From Bacteriovoracaceae bacterium (GTDB lineage Bacteria > Bdellovibrionota > Bacteriovoracia > Bacteriovoracales > Bacteriovoracaceae): 59,940 bases of DNA. The notes below the pieces were generated by a model. The model made no database searches, had not been told where the DNA came from, and worked only from the letters and a program-made list of their open reading frames with translations. The stretch is taken from assembly GCA_028101965.1 (NCBI GenBank), contig JAOHMI010000009.1, positions 1-59,940 on the forward strand, given 5' to 3'. The position numbers and the translations under genes are program-made. Below, in pieces: positions 1 through 9,657 of this stretch (position 1 is the stretch's first letter; every line of letters starts with the position of its first letter).

Positions 1-3000
1 ATTTGCTCACTAGCTCTTCGTTTGCTGCTTTTTCACTTTCAATTTTTTCCAATTTACTAAACAGAGTATCTTTTTCTCGAGAAAGAACTTTTACCTTACC
101 TTCAATTTCTTGAGTATCATTACTTCCTTGCATTTGTTGAACTTTATCTTGAAGCGCTCGAATCGTTTTTTTCTGCATATTATTTGATTGCTTCAGCTCA
201 CCATTTTCTTCTTTTAGAATTTTTTGCTTGCGATTGACCGCTCCCTCTTTACTCTTTTTTAGCTCGTCGCTCATCTTATCCATTTTAGACTTGAGCCCTT
301 GCATCTCTTTTTCTTTTTTGACTAAAGTATTCTTCATACTTTCTTTAGCTTTATCTAAAAGAAGCTTTGAAGTTTTTTCTTTTCGCTCTAGCTTTTTTAT
401 TTCAGCTTTAATTAAAGTATCTTTTTGCCCAAGAGTGAGTTCACTTTTTCTAAGTTCTCCTTCAAGTTTACGGATTTTATCAATACTTTCATTATCCTTA
501 GTTAAAAGCTTAGTGATTTTTTTAGCATCATCCTCATGAAGAGTTTTACCTTTTTCAATATCATTAAGAAGATTTCTCCTCATCTCCTCCATTTCACGCT
601 TTCTTATTTCATCAATCGCATTTGCATTACTCTCTTCTGATTGAGCGGCTAAACCATTATCTTGCAAAATAGACTGAGCCTGCTTGTCAGCTTGATCATT
701 AATCTCATTCAACCTTTTATTACTGGCCTTTTCAGTTTCTAATTGAATCTTCATGGCCTTTAATTCTTTTTCTAAATCTTGTTTTTCTTGTTGGATATTA
801 TTTAACTTACCTAAGACTGCTCTTTGTTGAACAGAAGAAGCATTTTTTTGCATCTGCTCTAACATAGCTGGGTCAACATCATTATTAGTTTGACCTTGAA
901 GACTTCTTTTAGCTTCTTCTTCTTGACTCTCTTGAGCACCTTTAATTAATTGAAGTCCATTCATCTCTTGAGCTTGCCCACCTGACCCCTTTATTAATTG
1001 AGAAGACTCATCAGTACCACCACCTTCTCCTGCTAATTTTAAACCATCAAACTCTTCATTCTGCAGTCCATTTGATCTTGCAACCAAACTCTCTTGTTCT
1101 ATTTGATCAGTTTGATTTCTTCCATTTTGCTCGTCTTTATCTAGCTCCAAGGGGTTAAACCCATCAGATCGTAATTGATCGGCTGGCGATACTCTACCTC
1201 CTTCTGAATTGGGATCAATCCGCATTAAATCATTATCATCAAGTTGGGCTTGAGCAGGTTTACCTTCTCCATCTACTGACAATAAATTAAAGTCATTATT
1301 TTCCAATCCATCTTGCTCTACTCTTTGAGCATTTTCCTGCTGTTCAGCGGCTCCTGAGGTAGACTGCTGATTTTCACCATCAATAGAAAGCATATTGAAA
1401 TCGCCTCCCATTAAATTGTCCTGAGCTGCATTTGGATTGACTTTCTGCTGATCCGCAGTCAACGGCTGAAAATTTCCTTGATTCAATTGCTGATTAGCCT
1501 TAACCTTTTGTTGTTCTTCAAGAGATAATAAATTAAAATCCCCCCCCATCAATTGATCTTGACCTCCGGCTTGTCCAGTTTGACCATTTGCTTTAGCTTG
1601 ATTTTCGGCTACTTGGTTAAGCAAAGCTTGATTTTCAAATTGCTTTAACTTACCTAATGATTTCTCAACTACATTTCGCGCCTCACCTTCATCTAAGTTA
1701 AATTCATCACTCATTTGTCGAATAAGATCTTCCTTATGTTGATTTAACTCATGAGGATTAACACTACCCAATTGATCGAGCTCCTTAAGAGATGATTTTA
1801 GCATTCCCTTCATAGCCCCATTATTCTTCATTTGCTTAAAGCCTTTAGAGGATAAAAACAATTGATCAATCTTATTTAGGTTATTATCACCTTTATGATA
1901 CTTGTAATATTTTTGCATCATCTTTTGCTGAGGAGTTCCCTTTACTGTTTGCGCTGACTCGGTTAAGTCATCAGTCATCCCATCCATTTGCTGAGCGGCT
2001 AATTGTTGTTCATCCTTCATTCCCTTTAAAAGAACATTTTCAAACCCACGTTGAAGAGCATTTGAGTCTTTAAGTTGTTTTAAAGATTCCGGAGCAATAT
2101 TTTTTGCGAATTTTTTCAAATCCTTAACCGTCATCTCCTCCATCTTTTTCTGATCCGCTAATGCTGCCGCTTTTAAACTCTCTTTTATTAGAGAAGGGGC
2201 AAAAGTATCAGCGTATGAACGCATATACTTATCGAGTTTTTCTCTTCCCGTCACCTTCTCCAAAGATTCATCGATTAAGTCATTTAAGGCCAATTTCTTT
2301 TTTTGAAGATCATCTTCTTTGTGATTGAAGTTCTTCAAGCCTTCGTTAAATTCTTGTTGAAAGTCTTTAACAAACTCAGACATTTCATCAGAAGATGTTC
2401 CTTTAACCGACTGTCTAAATTCATCGATATCTTGATATTTAGAAGAAAGAACTTGTTTTTGTTCATCATCTAAACTTATCCCATTAAATTCTGTAAATGG
2501 ATCCAATAATTCATCTCGTCCACCTGAAATCTTTTGACTACCATCATCATCATGAGAACTTCCCGAGATCCTTTGGTTTGGATCAACTCTTTCATCCCCT
2601 AAATCATTTAAAGATAATGGTTGAAAATTATCATCAAAAACACCGTTAGATATTTTTTGCAAAACTTCTTGTTCTTGCAGACCTTCACTAACCCTGTCTA
2701 ACTGATTATTTGTTTGATCAATTATATCTTTTAGATTAATTAAGTTTCCATCTTGATCATAAACACCTTGAGAGAGAGAAACCATATTCCCGTCGCCATC
2801 ATTATGATTCCCACCTGAGGCGACCCAATTTCCATCTTCATCAAGAAGTCCTCCTACAATATTAACAGTCTCCCCATCTTCATTAAAAACACCATCACCT
2901 AATGCTATTTTCTCACCATTCTCATCAAAAACATCTCCTAAGTTTTTCACGAAGGCATCATGATATTCCTCATCAAAAGGAGTAAAAACGGAAACCTCTT

Positions 3001-4840
3001 CTTCATTTCTAGCATCTTGAAGGGTTAAAGGAGAAAAATTATCATCAAAAGTATCATTAAGTTTTACCGATTCATCTTTTTCGCTGGGAAGATCCGATAA
3101 TTTGATAAGACTTTCTTCATGCTCGAAAGTACCAGAGATTTTTTCTTGCCCATTCTTTCCTTCAGCAAAATCCCCTACTCGATTCATACCATCTTCAGGG
3201 TCAAAGTCAGAGAGCTTAAAGTTTGGATCCTGATCAATCAACTCTTGCCTGCGGTTAGGATCTTGCATCCAAGGATCATCTGCATACTGGTCTAATAAAA
3301 CATTTTCCAAATTATTTAAGGCTAACTTAGCAATCTCTTCAGCATTGGGCTTTTTCTTATCATTAGAATCAAATTGCAGTCCCTCGAAATCCTCATTACT
3401 TAAAAAATCATCTAATTTATCAGAATAATTATTTTTCTCATTAGGATCCAATAACTTTTCGTTCATTAAGTCATCTTGTCCCAATAATGAGTTCATATCA
3501 TCAACATCAAGCAGTTCATCTAAACCACCAGTTATCTCATCTAAAATCGAGTCGCGAAGAAAGGCTTCTTCGAAATTTGGGTTAACTTGATTAAGATTTT
3601 CTTTTTGAAAATCCATCTCTTCATTAAAGGCATCTTGCATATCTTTTTTATGATGCTGATTCGCCATATTTTTCAATTCATCCAATCCGGACGGGCTTAA
3701 ATCTTTTAAAAACTCCATTTCAGGGTATTTTTCTAAAACATCTTGAAACTGGTCAAAGTCTAACCCTTGAAAGTTATTTGGATTGAGTAGCTGACTCTCT
3801 TGAAATTCATCCATTTGGTCAAGAAAATTATTTATTTCCTCCTGACGAGAGTTTAATAAAGGATCTTGGATTTCATTAGGCTGTAACAATTTATCAAAAC
3901 CATTAGGAAGCACTTTATTTTCAAGAGTATCTCCCATTCCTAATAAGTTCTGCTCTCCCAAATCAAAATCTAAAAAATCTCCATTTTCAAATGCTCTGTC
4001 TGCGGCGATTGTCATTTCTTTCATATTTAGAATATTATTAATTAATATTCCTTTAGGTCCAGTTTCTTCATCAACCTGAGACCACAAAGCAGTTATACAT
4101 AATTTTTGATTGGATTCCACATAACTTACCTCCATAAAGTCAGAAGATTTATAAAGAATTGTCATTAAATAAAAAAGTGGATCTTTCCCATTGATCGAAC
4201 CAAAACTATCAAAAAGGTACTCTCCAGTAAAATTATTTACTTTTAAATGGGCTTTAAGAATAAAGCTTTCAGAGCTTTTCCCATACTGAAATTCAAATGG
4301 AGTTAATGCCAATCCTGCCTGTTTTAAGTAGGCAAAATAATAAATTACATGATCTAGAAATGTCCGAATGGATACATTATTAAATTGATGTCCAAAAGCG
4401 GCTAAACAAATCTTATCCACAAAAATACCAGATAATAAATGATTGCTTATTCCAGCGGTTTCATAGTCACTGAAATTCTCAGCAAAGACCTCATCAAGAT
4501 AAATTGAATCTTCTTGTTTTAAAAATTTATTTAATATTATTTTACCGACAGTATTATTCAGTGAAGTGAAGTCTATCACTCCTCGTCCTTTAGCTTTAAA
4601 GAATTTGTTTAGTGCATAGGGAGGAGAAAAAGTAATGAATTGGCAAAGTTCATTTTTTAACTCAAATTGCAAAGTAACATGCTGGATATCTTCATCTGTC
4701 TCAATAAAGACAAAATCTACATCCTGATTTTTAAAATCTTCGTTTGTGTAGATTATATATTGATCGGCCTCTAATAAGGCGAGAATATCATCCTTATAAT
4801 CATCACAGTAAATGAAGAGAGAGATCTTTTTATCTGTCAC
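1..4840 (-). CDS. Giant acidic repeat/coiled-coil protein (partial, runs off left edge)
   Basis: An open frame runs without a stop from a GTG at 4840 to base 1, giving at least 1613 codons; the C-terminus lies outside the window. The GTG overlaps the TAG of the upstream gene by one base (TAGTG), so translation is probably coupled. Residues 1-280 look globular, with no signal peptide. The rest is very rich in D, E, N and Q. It carries at least eleven copies of a short motif, [D/N/E/G]-[D/N/E/G]-F-x-x-[L/I]-x-[L/F/I/V/A], at 3755-3778, 3371-3394, 3020-3043, 2609-2632, 2471-2494, 1520-1543, 1454-1477, 1382-1405, 1274-1297, 1142-1165 and 1034-1057, and a weaker copy at 947-970. Five tandem 14-residue repeats lie at 2726-2935. 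The last 300 or so visible residues are K/E-rich coiled coil. I do not recognise the family; a cytoplasmic scaffold is inference. Confidence 0.85.
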   Translation of the reverse strand, partial: MTDKKISLFIYCDDYKDDILALLEADQYIIYTNEDFKNQDVDFVFIETDEDIQHVTLQFELKNELCQFITFSPPYALNKFFKAKGRGVIDFTSLNNTVGKIILNKFLKQEDSIYLDEVFAENFSDYETAGISNHLLSGIFVDKICLAAFGHQFNNVSIRTFLDHVIYYFAYLKQAGLALTPFEFQYGKSSESFILKAHLKVNNFTGEYLFDSFGSINGKDPLFYLMTILYKSSDFMEVSYVESNQKLCITALWSQVDEETGPKGILINNILNMKEMTIAADRAFENGDFLDFDLGEQNLLGMGDTLENKVLPNGFDKLLQPNEIQDPLLNSRQEEINNFLDQMDEFQESQLLNPNNFQGLDFDQFQDVLEKYPEMEFLKDLSPSGLDELKNMANQHHKKDMQDAFNEEMDFQKENLNQVNPNFEEAFLRDSILDEITGGLDELLDVDDMNSLLGQDDLMNEKLLDPNEKNNYSDKLDDFLSNEDFEGLQFDSNDKKKPNAEEIAKLALNNLENVLLDQYADDPWMQDPNRRQELIDQDPNFKLSDFDPEDGMNRVGDFAEGKNGQEKISGTFEHEESLIKLSDLPSEKDESVKLNDTFDDNFSPLTLQDARNEEEVSVFTPFDEEYHDAFVKNLGDVFDENGEKIALGDGVFNEDGETVNIVGGLLDEDGNWVASGGNHNDGDGNMVSLSQGVYDQDGNLINLKDIIDQTNNQLDRVSEGLQEQEVLQKISNGVFDDNFQPLSLNDLGDERVDPNQRISGSSHDDDGSQKISGGRDELLDPFTEFNGISLDDEQKQVLSSKYQDIDEFRQSVKGTSSDEMSEFVKDFQQEFNEGLKNFNHKEDDLQKKKLALNDLIDESLEKVTGREKLDKYMRSYADTFAPSLIKESLKAAALADQKKMEEMTVKDLKKFAKNIAPESLKQLKDSNALQRGFENVLLKGMKDEQQLAAQQMDGMTDDLTESAQTVKGTPQQKMMQKYYKYHKGDNNLNKIDQLFLSSKGFKQMKNNGAMKGMLKSSLKELDQLGSVNPHELNQHKEDLIRQMSDEFNLDEGEARNVVEKSLGKLKQFENQALLNQVAENQAKANGQTGQAGGQDQLMGGDFNLLSLEEQQKVKANQQLNQGNFQPLTADQQKVNPNAAQDNLMGGDFNMLSIDGENQQSTSGAAEQQENAQRVEQDGLENNDFNLLSVDGEGKPAQAQLDDNDLMRIDPNSEGGRVSPADQLRSDGFNPLELDKDEQNGRNQTDQIEQESLVARSNGLQNEEFDGLKLAGEGGGTDESSQLIKGSGGQAQEMNGLQLIKGAQESQEEEAKRSLQGQTNNDVDPAMLEQMQKNASSVQQRAVLGKLNNIQQEKQDLEKELKAMKIQLETEKASNKRLNEINDQADKQAQSILQDNGLAAQSEESNANAIDEIRKREMEEMRRNLLNDIEKGKTLHEDDAKKITKLLTKDNESIDKIRKLEGELRKSELTLGQKDTLIKAEIKKLERKEKTSKLLLDKAKESMKNTLVKKEKEMQGLKSKMDKMSDELKKSKEGAVNRKQKILKEENGELKQSNNMQKKTIRALQDKVQQMQGSNDTQEIEGKVKVLSREKDTLFSKLEKIESEKAANEELVSK
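2726..2935 (-). repeat. Five tandem 42-bp (14-residue) repeats inside the giant protein
   Basis: Five consecutive 14-residue units follow the pattern G-V-[F/L/Y]-[D/N]-[E/Q]-[D/N]-G-[E/N]-x-[V/I]-[A/N]-L-x-x. The first unit reads DVFDENGEKIALGD and the last GVYDQDGNLINLKD; the fourth is the most diverged. The DxDGN core resembles short beta-hairpin repeats. The DNA copies have diverged, so this is an old protein repeat rather than a recent duplication. Confidence 0.8.
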
Positions 4841-5910
4841 TAACCACTCGCATACTCTTTGTTGTAAATATTATGTTTAATTACATTTATATTTTTCATT
4901 AATTTATCGCATAGTTTTGTAAAGAGCTTTTCTTTACTCGAACCCAACTGCTCTAAACAATTTTCAAAAACATTAAAATTTTGATTGAATACAATTTCAT
5001 CATAGGGAACTGTTTTATCCACTAATGAAAGTATCATCTCAAAGCTAGAAAAATTTGTTCTATTTAAAGAAAAAGGAAAACCATCTCCTGACGAACTTTC
5101 ATGATGATATTGTACAAAATTCGCAATTTCGGGATATCTAAACTTACCGATCACTTTCTCCATTTGCTTATAACTATTAATCGGGTGATTTAAAAATGAA
5201 TCTATTTCATTTTGAGGACGGCCAATTGACTTGAGGAAAGTAACTCCTCCTCCCACTTGACTTCGTTCTTCCTCACATGCTTTAAATAAGTGAAAGCTAT
5301 AAGCATCCTCTACAATTCCAATATCTAAATAAAATGCGGTATTAAATATATCTTGAATAAAGTAATAATCGATTGACCCATTAAGCAATGAAATTACCAC
5401 GGCCCAAGTGGAAAGAACCAGGGACCTTTGATAAAAATGGGTACTTAAACCATAATATTTCTCTAAACTATTTTGTGAAACTAAGTTAAATTCATCAAAA
5501 CAAGCTGCTATAAAATCTAAACAATGAGTGCTAGTAGTCACTCTTCCAACTTTAAAAAATTCATCTAGTATCTTTTCTCGAGCCTTAACTGCCTCCACCG
5601 AACTATTAACATTTTTCAATTCACGCAATAAATTTTTAATTCGAGTCACATTACCTGAATTAACTAATTTCAAAATATAAAAAGATGTAATCCCTGCACT
5701 GGAATATTTACGAATGAACTCATCCTCGATTAAATCGCTTGCACGCAAAAGCAAAAAAGGATGTCCATTCACTCTTGAACGAACAAAAATATGCCCTGGG
5801 CTAACTGAAGCCGAGAATAGATCTTCCAATTTGATAGTTTCCAAATCTTCGATCTTAAATTCGATTCCCTTGATGTTAATAACTTCATTTTTGATTTCTT
5901 TACTCATCAT
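4840..5910 (-). CDS. Degenerate HD-GYP domain protein
   Basis: This 356-residue cytoplasmic protein has a C-terminal half matching the HD-GYP pattern of c-di-GMP phosphodiesterases. It has LDIGI where the family has HDIGK, then LNHPINS for the second histidine, QYHHESSSGDGFP for the HHE...GYP stretch, and a later aspartate in SLVDKT. The first metal-binding histidine and the adjacent lysine are therefore lost, and GYP reads GFP. An active phosphodiesterase is unlikely; a c-di-GMP-sensing or purely structural role is inferred. The N-terminal half (residues 1-120) resembles the variable domain that often precedes HD-GYP and has no membrane segment. Its stop overlaps the GTG of the giant downstream protein by one base, so the two products are probably made together. 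The next gene upstream diverges across a 69-bp gap. Confidence 0.75.
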   Translation of the reverse strand: MMSKEIKNEVINIKGIEFKIEDLETIKLEDLFSASVSPGHIFVRSRVNGHPFLLLRASDLIEDEFIRKYSSAGITSFYILKLVNSGNVTRIKNLLRELKNVNSSVEAVKAREKILDEFFKVGRVTTSTHCLDFIAACFDEFNLVSQNSLEKYYGLSTHFYQRSLVLSTWAVVISLLNGSIDYYFIQDIFNTAFYLDIGIVEDAYSFHLFKACEEERSQVGGGVTFLKSIGRPQNEIDSFLNHPINSYKQMEKVIGKFRYPEIANFVQYHHESSSGDGFPFSLNRTNFSSFEMILSLVDKTVPYDEIVFNQNFNVFENCLEQLGSSKEKLFTKLCDKLMKNINVIKHNIYNKEYASG

Positions 5911-5979
5911 CTTAATTTATCGACACTTAAGTGAAATAAATTAAATTGATCAAACTAAAATATAACAGTAGAATCAGGT

Positions 5980-7419
5980 ATGAATTTCGGTACTGGACTA
6001 GATCACTTCGTTATTTTTATTTACTTTTCAATTATTATTCTAATCGCACTTAGAACAGGGAAAAAACAACAAGTTAAGTCTGGTCTTACCAGTTTACAAT
6101 TGGAAGAAGAGCAATTTCTCGCCGGACGGAATATTGGACCATGGCAGTCTGTTTTTTCTATTATCGCCACAGAGGTTTCCACTCTGACATTTTTAGGTAT
6201 CCCAGCATTTTGTTTCAACCAAAACTTTTCCATCCTTCACTTTTATTTTGGAGCCTTCTTAGGCCGATTTATTATAGCAAAATATCTTCTGCCAAAGATT
6301 TATCAAAAACATATCACTGTTTATTCCACCTTCGGAAAAGCGAGCGGCTCTGTCTCAGCGCAAAAATTAATTACCGTTATTTTTATCATAAATAAAGTGC
6401 TTGCCGTTGGGGTCCGTTTATTCTCAGGATCCATACTTATTAAAGAGTTTTTCGGACTCGATATTTATACATCGATTACACTCGTGACCGCATGCACTTT
6501 TGCCTATACTTTTATTGGGGGGCTTAAAGCTGTCATCATGACTGATGTCATGCAATTTTTTATATTCGTCTTCGGAGGATTTATTGCGCTTTACCTAATT
6601 CCAGATTACGGAAATTCAAATTTTTCTGAATACTTTAATTCTGCATTAGATCTAAACAAGCTTAGCCTTTTCCCCAAGAATGGAGTGAGTTCAATAATAT
6701 TTGGTCTTATGGGTGGATTTTTATTTGATATTTCAACTCATGGGATTGACCAAGATTTTGCCCAGAGATTACTATCCACAAGGACAAGACAAGCAGCTCA
6801 AAAATCAATTTTTATTTCAGGAATATTTAGTATTCTAGTCAGCAGCCTATTTTTATTAGTTGGTGCTTTTCTTTATGTCTATTTCCAAGAGTATACTTAC
6901 CCTGAAGGAGTCAAAGCTGACTATTTATTCGCTTGGTTTATTACCAACTATTTCCCCGCTGGTATTAAAGGATTTATGGTTGCTGCTGTTATGGCCACAA
7001 CCATGTCTAGCTTGGATAGTGCTATTAATGCCATCATGTCCGTTGTTTTTTGTGATCTAAGACAAGAAATTGACATTAAAGATTATAAAAAACTATATGT
7101 GCGAGATATTATATTAACAACTTTCGCATTTTTAATAATAGCTTTCATCAGTTCGCAAAGTTCACAAATATTAATATTAGGATTAAAATTGGCCAGTTGG
7201 ACCGGAGGAACCTTACTTGCAGTTGTAGGTTTAGGGCTTTTTTATGCAGATCGCTTGAGGTTTAATTTTAAATCAGTCTTTATAAGTTATGCTTTATCTC
7301 TAGGATTCATTTATTTATTCCATGTGCGTATGAATTCGCCTTGGGAGTTAAATGTTTATATCGGCTTTATCATTCCAATATTAATCCATTTCTTCTTTTT
7401 CAAAAAATCAAAAACTTAA
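5980..7419 (+). CDS. Sodium:solute symporter (SSS/SLC5 family)
   Basis: This 479-residue inner-membrane protein has about 13 hydrophobic segments spread along its whole length. Family features include the N-terminal FLAGRNIGPWQSVFS stretch, the EVSTLTFLGIPA segment, and GGLKAVIMTDVMQF in the middle, which corresponds to the well-conserved G-G-L-x-A-V-x-x-T-D-x-x-Q of sodium:solute symporters. A conserved serine-rich segment, TTMSSLDSAIN, occurs around residue 345 where the family binds sodium. The substrate cannot be read from the sequence; sugars, amino acids, sialic acid or nucleosides are all possible. It starts 69 bp from the divergent HD-GYP gene, so the two share an upstream region, and it ends one base before the converging hydrolase gene. 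Confidence 0.9.
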   Translation: MNFGTGLDHFVIFIYFSIIILIALRTGKKQQVKSGLTSLQLEEEQFLAGRNIGPWQSVFSIIATEVSTLTFLGIPAFCFNQNFSILHFYFGAFLGRFIIAKYLLPKIYQKHITVYSTFGKASGSVSAQKLITVIFIINKVLAVGVRLFSGSILIKEFFGLDIYTSITLVTACTFAYTFIGGLKAVIMTDVMQFFIFVFGGFIALYLIPDYGNSNFSEYFNSALDLNKLSLFPKNGVSSIIFGLMGGFLFDISTHGIDQDFAQRLLSTRTRQAAQKSIFISGIFSILVSSLFLLVGAFLYVYFQEYTYPEGVKADYLFAWFITNYFPAGIKGFMVAAVMATTMSSLDSAINAIMSVVFCDLRQEIDIKDYKKLYVRDIILTTFAFLIIAFISSQSSQILILGLKLASWTGGTLLAVVGLGLFYADRLRFNFKSVFISYALSLGFIYLFHVRMNSPWELNVYIGFIIPILIHFFFFKKSKT

Positions 7420-7420
7420 T

Positions 7421-8308
7421 TTAAATCTTCGAAACATTTAATTTTTTTAAGAATGAATAGAATTTCTCATCGACTATTTTATAGGGTATCCCATGTGGCT
7501 GACCAGGAATTATAATGAGTTTCGATTTTTTATTATTTCTTTGAATATTTTCGATAAACTTCTTTGCATACTCTGAATCATACTCATCATTTTCACCGTG
7601 AATATCCCAAGTCAAAGCTCGAATGTTAGAACTTAAACTAATCGGTGATCTCACTTTATAAGATTGGTTACTTTTGCTAGTTTCACGATCTATTTTCGAC
7701 TTAATTCGATCATAAACATCTTCGTTACCTTCGTAGTATTTATCGTAATTATTATAAAAATTTCTTATGTCATAAAAATTACCAATAAGGAATAATCCTT
7801 TAAAAATATCATATTTTCCTGCCAAAATAGATGCGACAACGGCTCCTCGACTTTCCCCCAGTATGATAATTCGATTAGAATCGATATAGTCTTTTTCTTT
7901 AAAGTAATTGATAACATCCATCACGGCATTTTGTGTTTTGGGCCCACAATAATCTGGAGGTCCACTAGACAAGCCATAACCAGGTTGAGAAATCGAAACT
8001 GCAACCGCCTTATATTTTGAACTAACTTTTTTTAACATAGGATGCTTGTAATAATAGAAACCGCCGCCGTTTCTTTTTCTTAGATGTCCATGGATAAAAA
8101 CAATCAAAGGTATTTTTTCTTTCGTTTTAAAAGGTTTTGTCCAATAGAATTCAATTTTACTTTTATCTTTTTTTATAATTTCAAAATGTGCTTTGATTTT
8201 TTTTGAATATTTTTTATCAAAGAGGTAAATATCTTGTTTATATGAACTTTGTTGAAATACTGAGCAAGATTGAATTAAAAAAATTATAAGTACACTAAAT
8301 TGTTTCAT
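7421..8308 (-). CDS. Alpha/beta-hydrolase lipoprotein (S9/dienelactone-hydrolase-like)
   Basis: This 295-residue protein has a lipoprotein signal peptide: a hydrophobic run ending in LIQSC, with the lipidated cysteine at residue 15. It should be anchored in the cell envelope. The catalytic domain has a hydrolase-fold start (PLIVFIHGH), the nucleophile elbow GESRG with serine 153, a plausible acid in GENDEYD near residue 240 and the histidine in QPHGIP at residue 272, so a complete Ser-Asp-His triad is visible. The shape suits a peptidase S9-like or ester hydrolase; the substrate is unknown. It lies 32 bp downstream of the purine permease on the same strand and may be co-transcribed with it. 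Confidence 0.85.
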   Translation of the reverse strand: MKQFSVLIIFLIQSCSVFQQSSYKQDIYLFDKKYSKKIKAHFEIIKKDKSKIEFYWTKPFKTKEKIPLIVFIHGHLRKRNGGGFYYYKHPMLKKVSSKYKAVAVSISQPGYGLSSGPPDYCGPKTQNAVMDVINYFKEKDYIDSNRIIILGESRGAVVASILAGKYDIFKGLFLIGNFYDIRNFYNNYDKYYEGNEDVYDRIKSKIDRETSKSNQSYKVRSPISLSSNIRALTWDIHGENDEYDSEYAKKFIENIQRNNKKSKLIIIPGQPHGIPYKIVDEKFYSFLKKLNVSKI

Positions 8309-8340
8309 CGATAAATTATTGCATTTTAGATTAATTATAT

Positions 8341-9588
8341 CTAGCTTAACTTTACTCTATCAAAAACTGATTTTATATATCTGCTATTAAGTAAATAATA
8401 AAAGCTTAAACCAATAATCAATCCCTTTGATATGGAAAAAGTTAATGGAATCATTATCACTGTTAAAAATGCAGGAAGCGCATCTTCAAGTTTATCCCAT
8501 TTGATTTTATTCAAGTTTTTAAACATAAAAATCCCCACCATGACGAGAATAGGAGTGGTAGCAAAGGAAGGGATAAGAGAAAGAAGGGGGAGGAGAAAAA
8601 TAAAAGGTAAAAATAATAGCCCAGCAAGCACAGATGAGGCACCACCTCTTGCCCCTGCTTGAACGCCTACGGCAGATTCGATAAAAGAAGTAGTTGGACT
8701 AGTACCAAACAAACCAGAAAACATGGTTGCAATTGCATCAACTGTTAATGACTTATTTAAATTTCTTGGTTTTCCATCCTTATCTAATAAGTTTGCTGCT
8801 TGAGAAACACCTAAAAGAGTGGAGATAGTGTCAAACATATCAGTGAAAACAAAAGTAAAAATAATAGGTAAAAAGGCTAAATTTAATGATCCCCATAAAT
8901 CAATATTAAAAAATAATGAGAAATCCGGAGATGAAAATACACCAGAGTAATAAACTAATTCCTTCACTCCATTATTGATAGAAGAAGCATCTCCATAAAA
9001 TCGTCCTATCGGAATAGAGAAAACCGTCATTAATAAAATAGAAATCAATCCAGCCCCTATTATATTTCTTATGAATAAAATCGCAGTTAGAAGTAACCCA
9101 ACAAAAAAAGTTATTGTTACTGCATCTAACTTTCCAAAAGTTATAAATGTAGCTGGGTGAGATTGAATAATTCCCGCATTCTTCAAACCGATAAAAGCAA
9201 TGAACACTCCAATTCCGGCGGTAGTGGCCAATCGAATTGAAAGAGGTATTAAATCTACGATTTTTTCTCGAACTTTTAAAAGAGTTAATATTAAAAAGAG
9301 AACACCAGACCAAAAAACGATTCCTAGAGCCTGATCTATCGGTACCTGATGAGTTAGGACCACAGTAAAAGCAAAAAAGGCATTGAGTCCCATTCCCGGT
9401 GCCAATATAATTGGGTTTTTAGCATATAAGCCCATTAATATAGTAGAAAAGCTAGCCGTGATTATTGTGGAGGTACAGACTGCAGAAAAAGACATTCCAG
9501 CTTGAGACAATATAGCAGGGTTAACAATAATAATATAAAAACAGGCTAAAAAGGAGCTAACTCCTCCAATCAATTCATTTTTTTTCAT
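8341..9588 (-). CDS. NCS2-type purine permease (AzgA/PbuG-like)
   Basis: This 415-residue polytopic membrane protein has the hallmark APGMGLNAFFAF in the first third and the FVFTDMFDTISTLLGVS segment in the middle. Both are typical of the AzgA branch of the nucleobase:cation symporters, which take up adenine, guanine or hypoxanthine. The segment GTSPTTSFIESAVGVQAGARGG is also characteristic of this branch. The length is close to the usual 430-450 residues, with a slightly short C-terminus. The gene follows the oligopeptide importer by 69 bp on the same strand and precedes the hydrolase lipoprotein. A predator that digests prey nucleic acids would benefit from purine salvage, but that is inference. 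Confidence 0.92.
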   Translation of the reverse strand: MKKNELIGGVSSFLACFYIIIVNPAILSQAGMSFSAVCTSTIITASFSTILMGLYAKNPIILAPGMGLNAFFAFTVVLTHQVPIDQALGIVFWSGVLFLILTLLKVREKIVDLIPLSIRLATTAGIGVFIAFIGLKNAGIIQSHPATFITFGKLDAVTITFFVGLLLTAILFIRNIIGAGLISILLMTVFSIPIGRFYGDASSINNGVKELVYYSGVFSSPDFSLFFNIDLWGSLNLAFLPIIFTFVFTDMFDTISTLLGVSQAANLLDKDGKPRNLNKSLTVDAIATMFSGLFGTSPTTSFIESAVGVQAGARGGASSVLAGLLFLPFIFLLPLLSLIPSFATTPILVMVGIFMFKNLNKIKWDKLEDALPAFLTVIMIPLTFSISKGLIIGLSFYYLLNSRYIKSVFDRVKLS

Positions 9589-9657
9589 GCCCTGCTATAG
9601 CACAGAGATATGGTGAAAGACACAAAGAATGTTATTTATTCTTATTATAGAAAAAAC

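Noticed and set aside
228-539. 103-codon plus-strand frame
   Set aside because: Antisense shadow inside the giant minus-strand gene; the S/F/L-rich product is what antisense of an acidic K/E-rich coding region gives.
8972-9313. 113-codon minus-strand frame inside the purine permease
   Set aside because: Out-of-frame overlap with a convincing family member; the composition is not protein-like.
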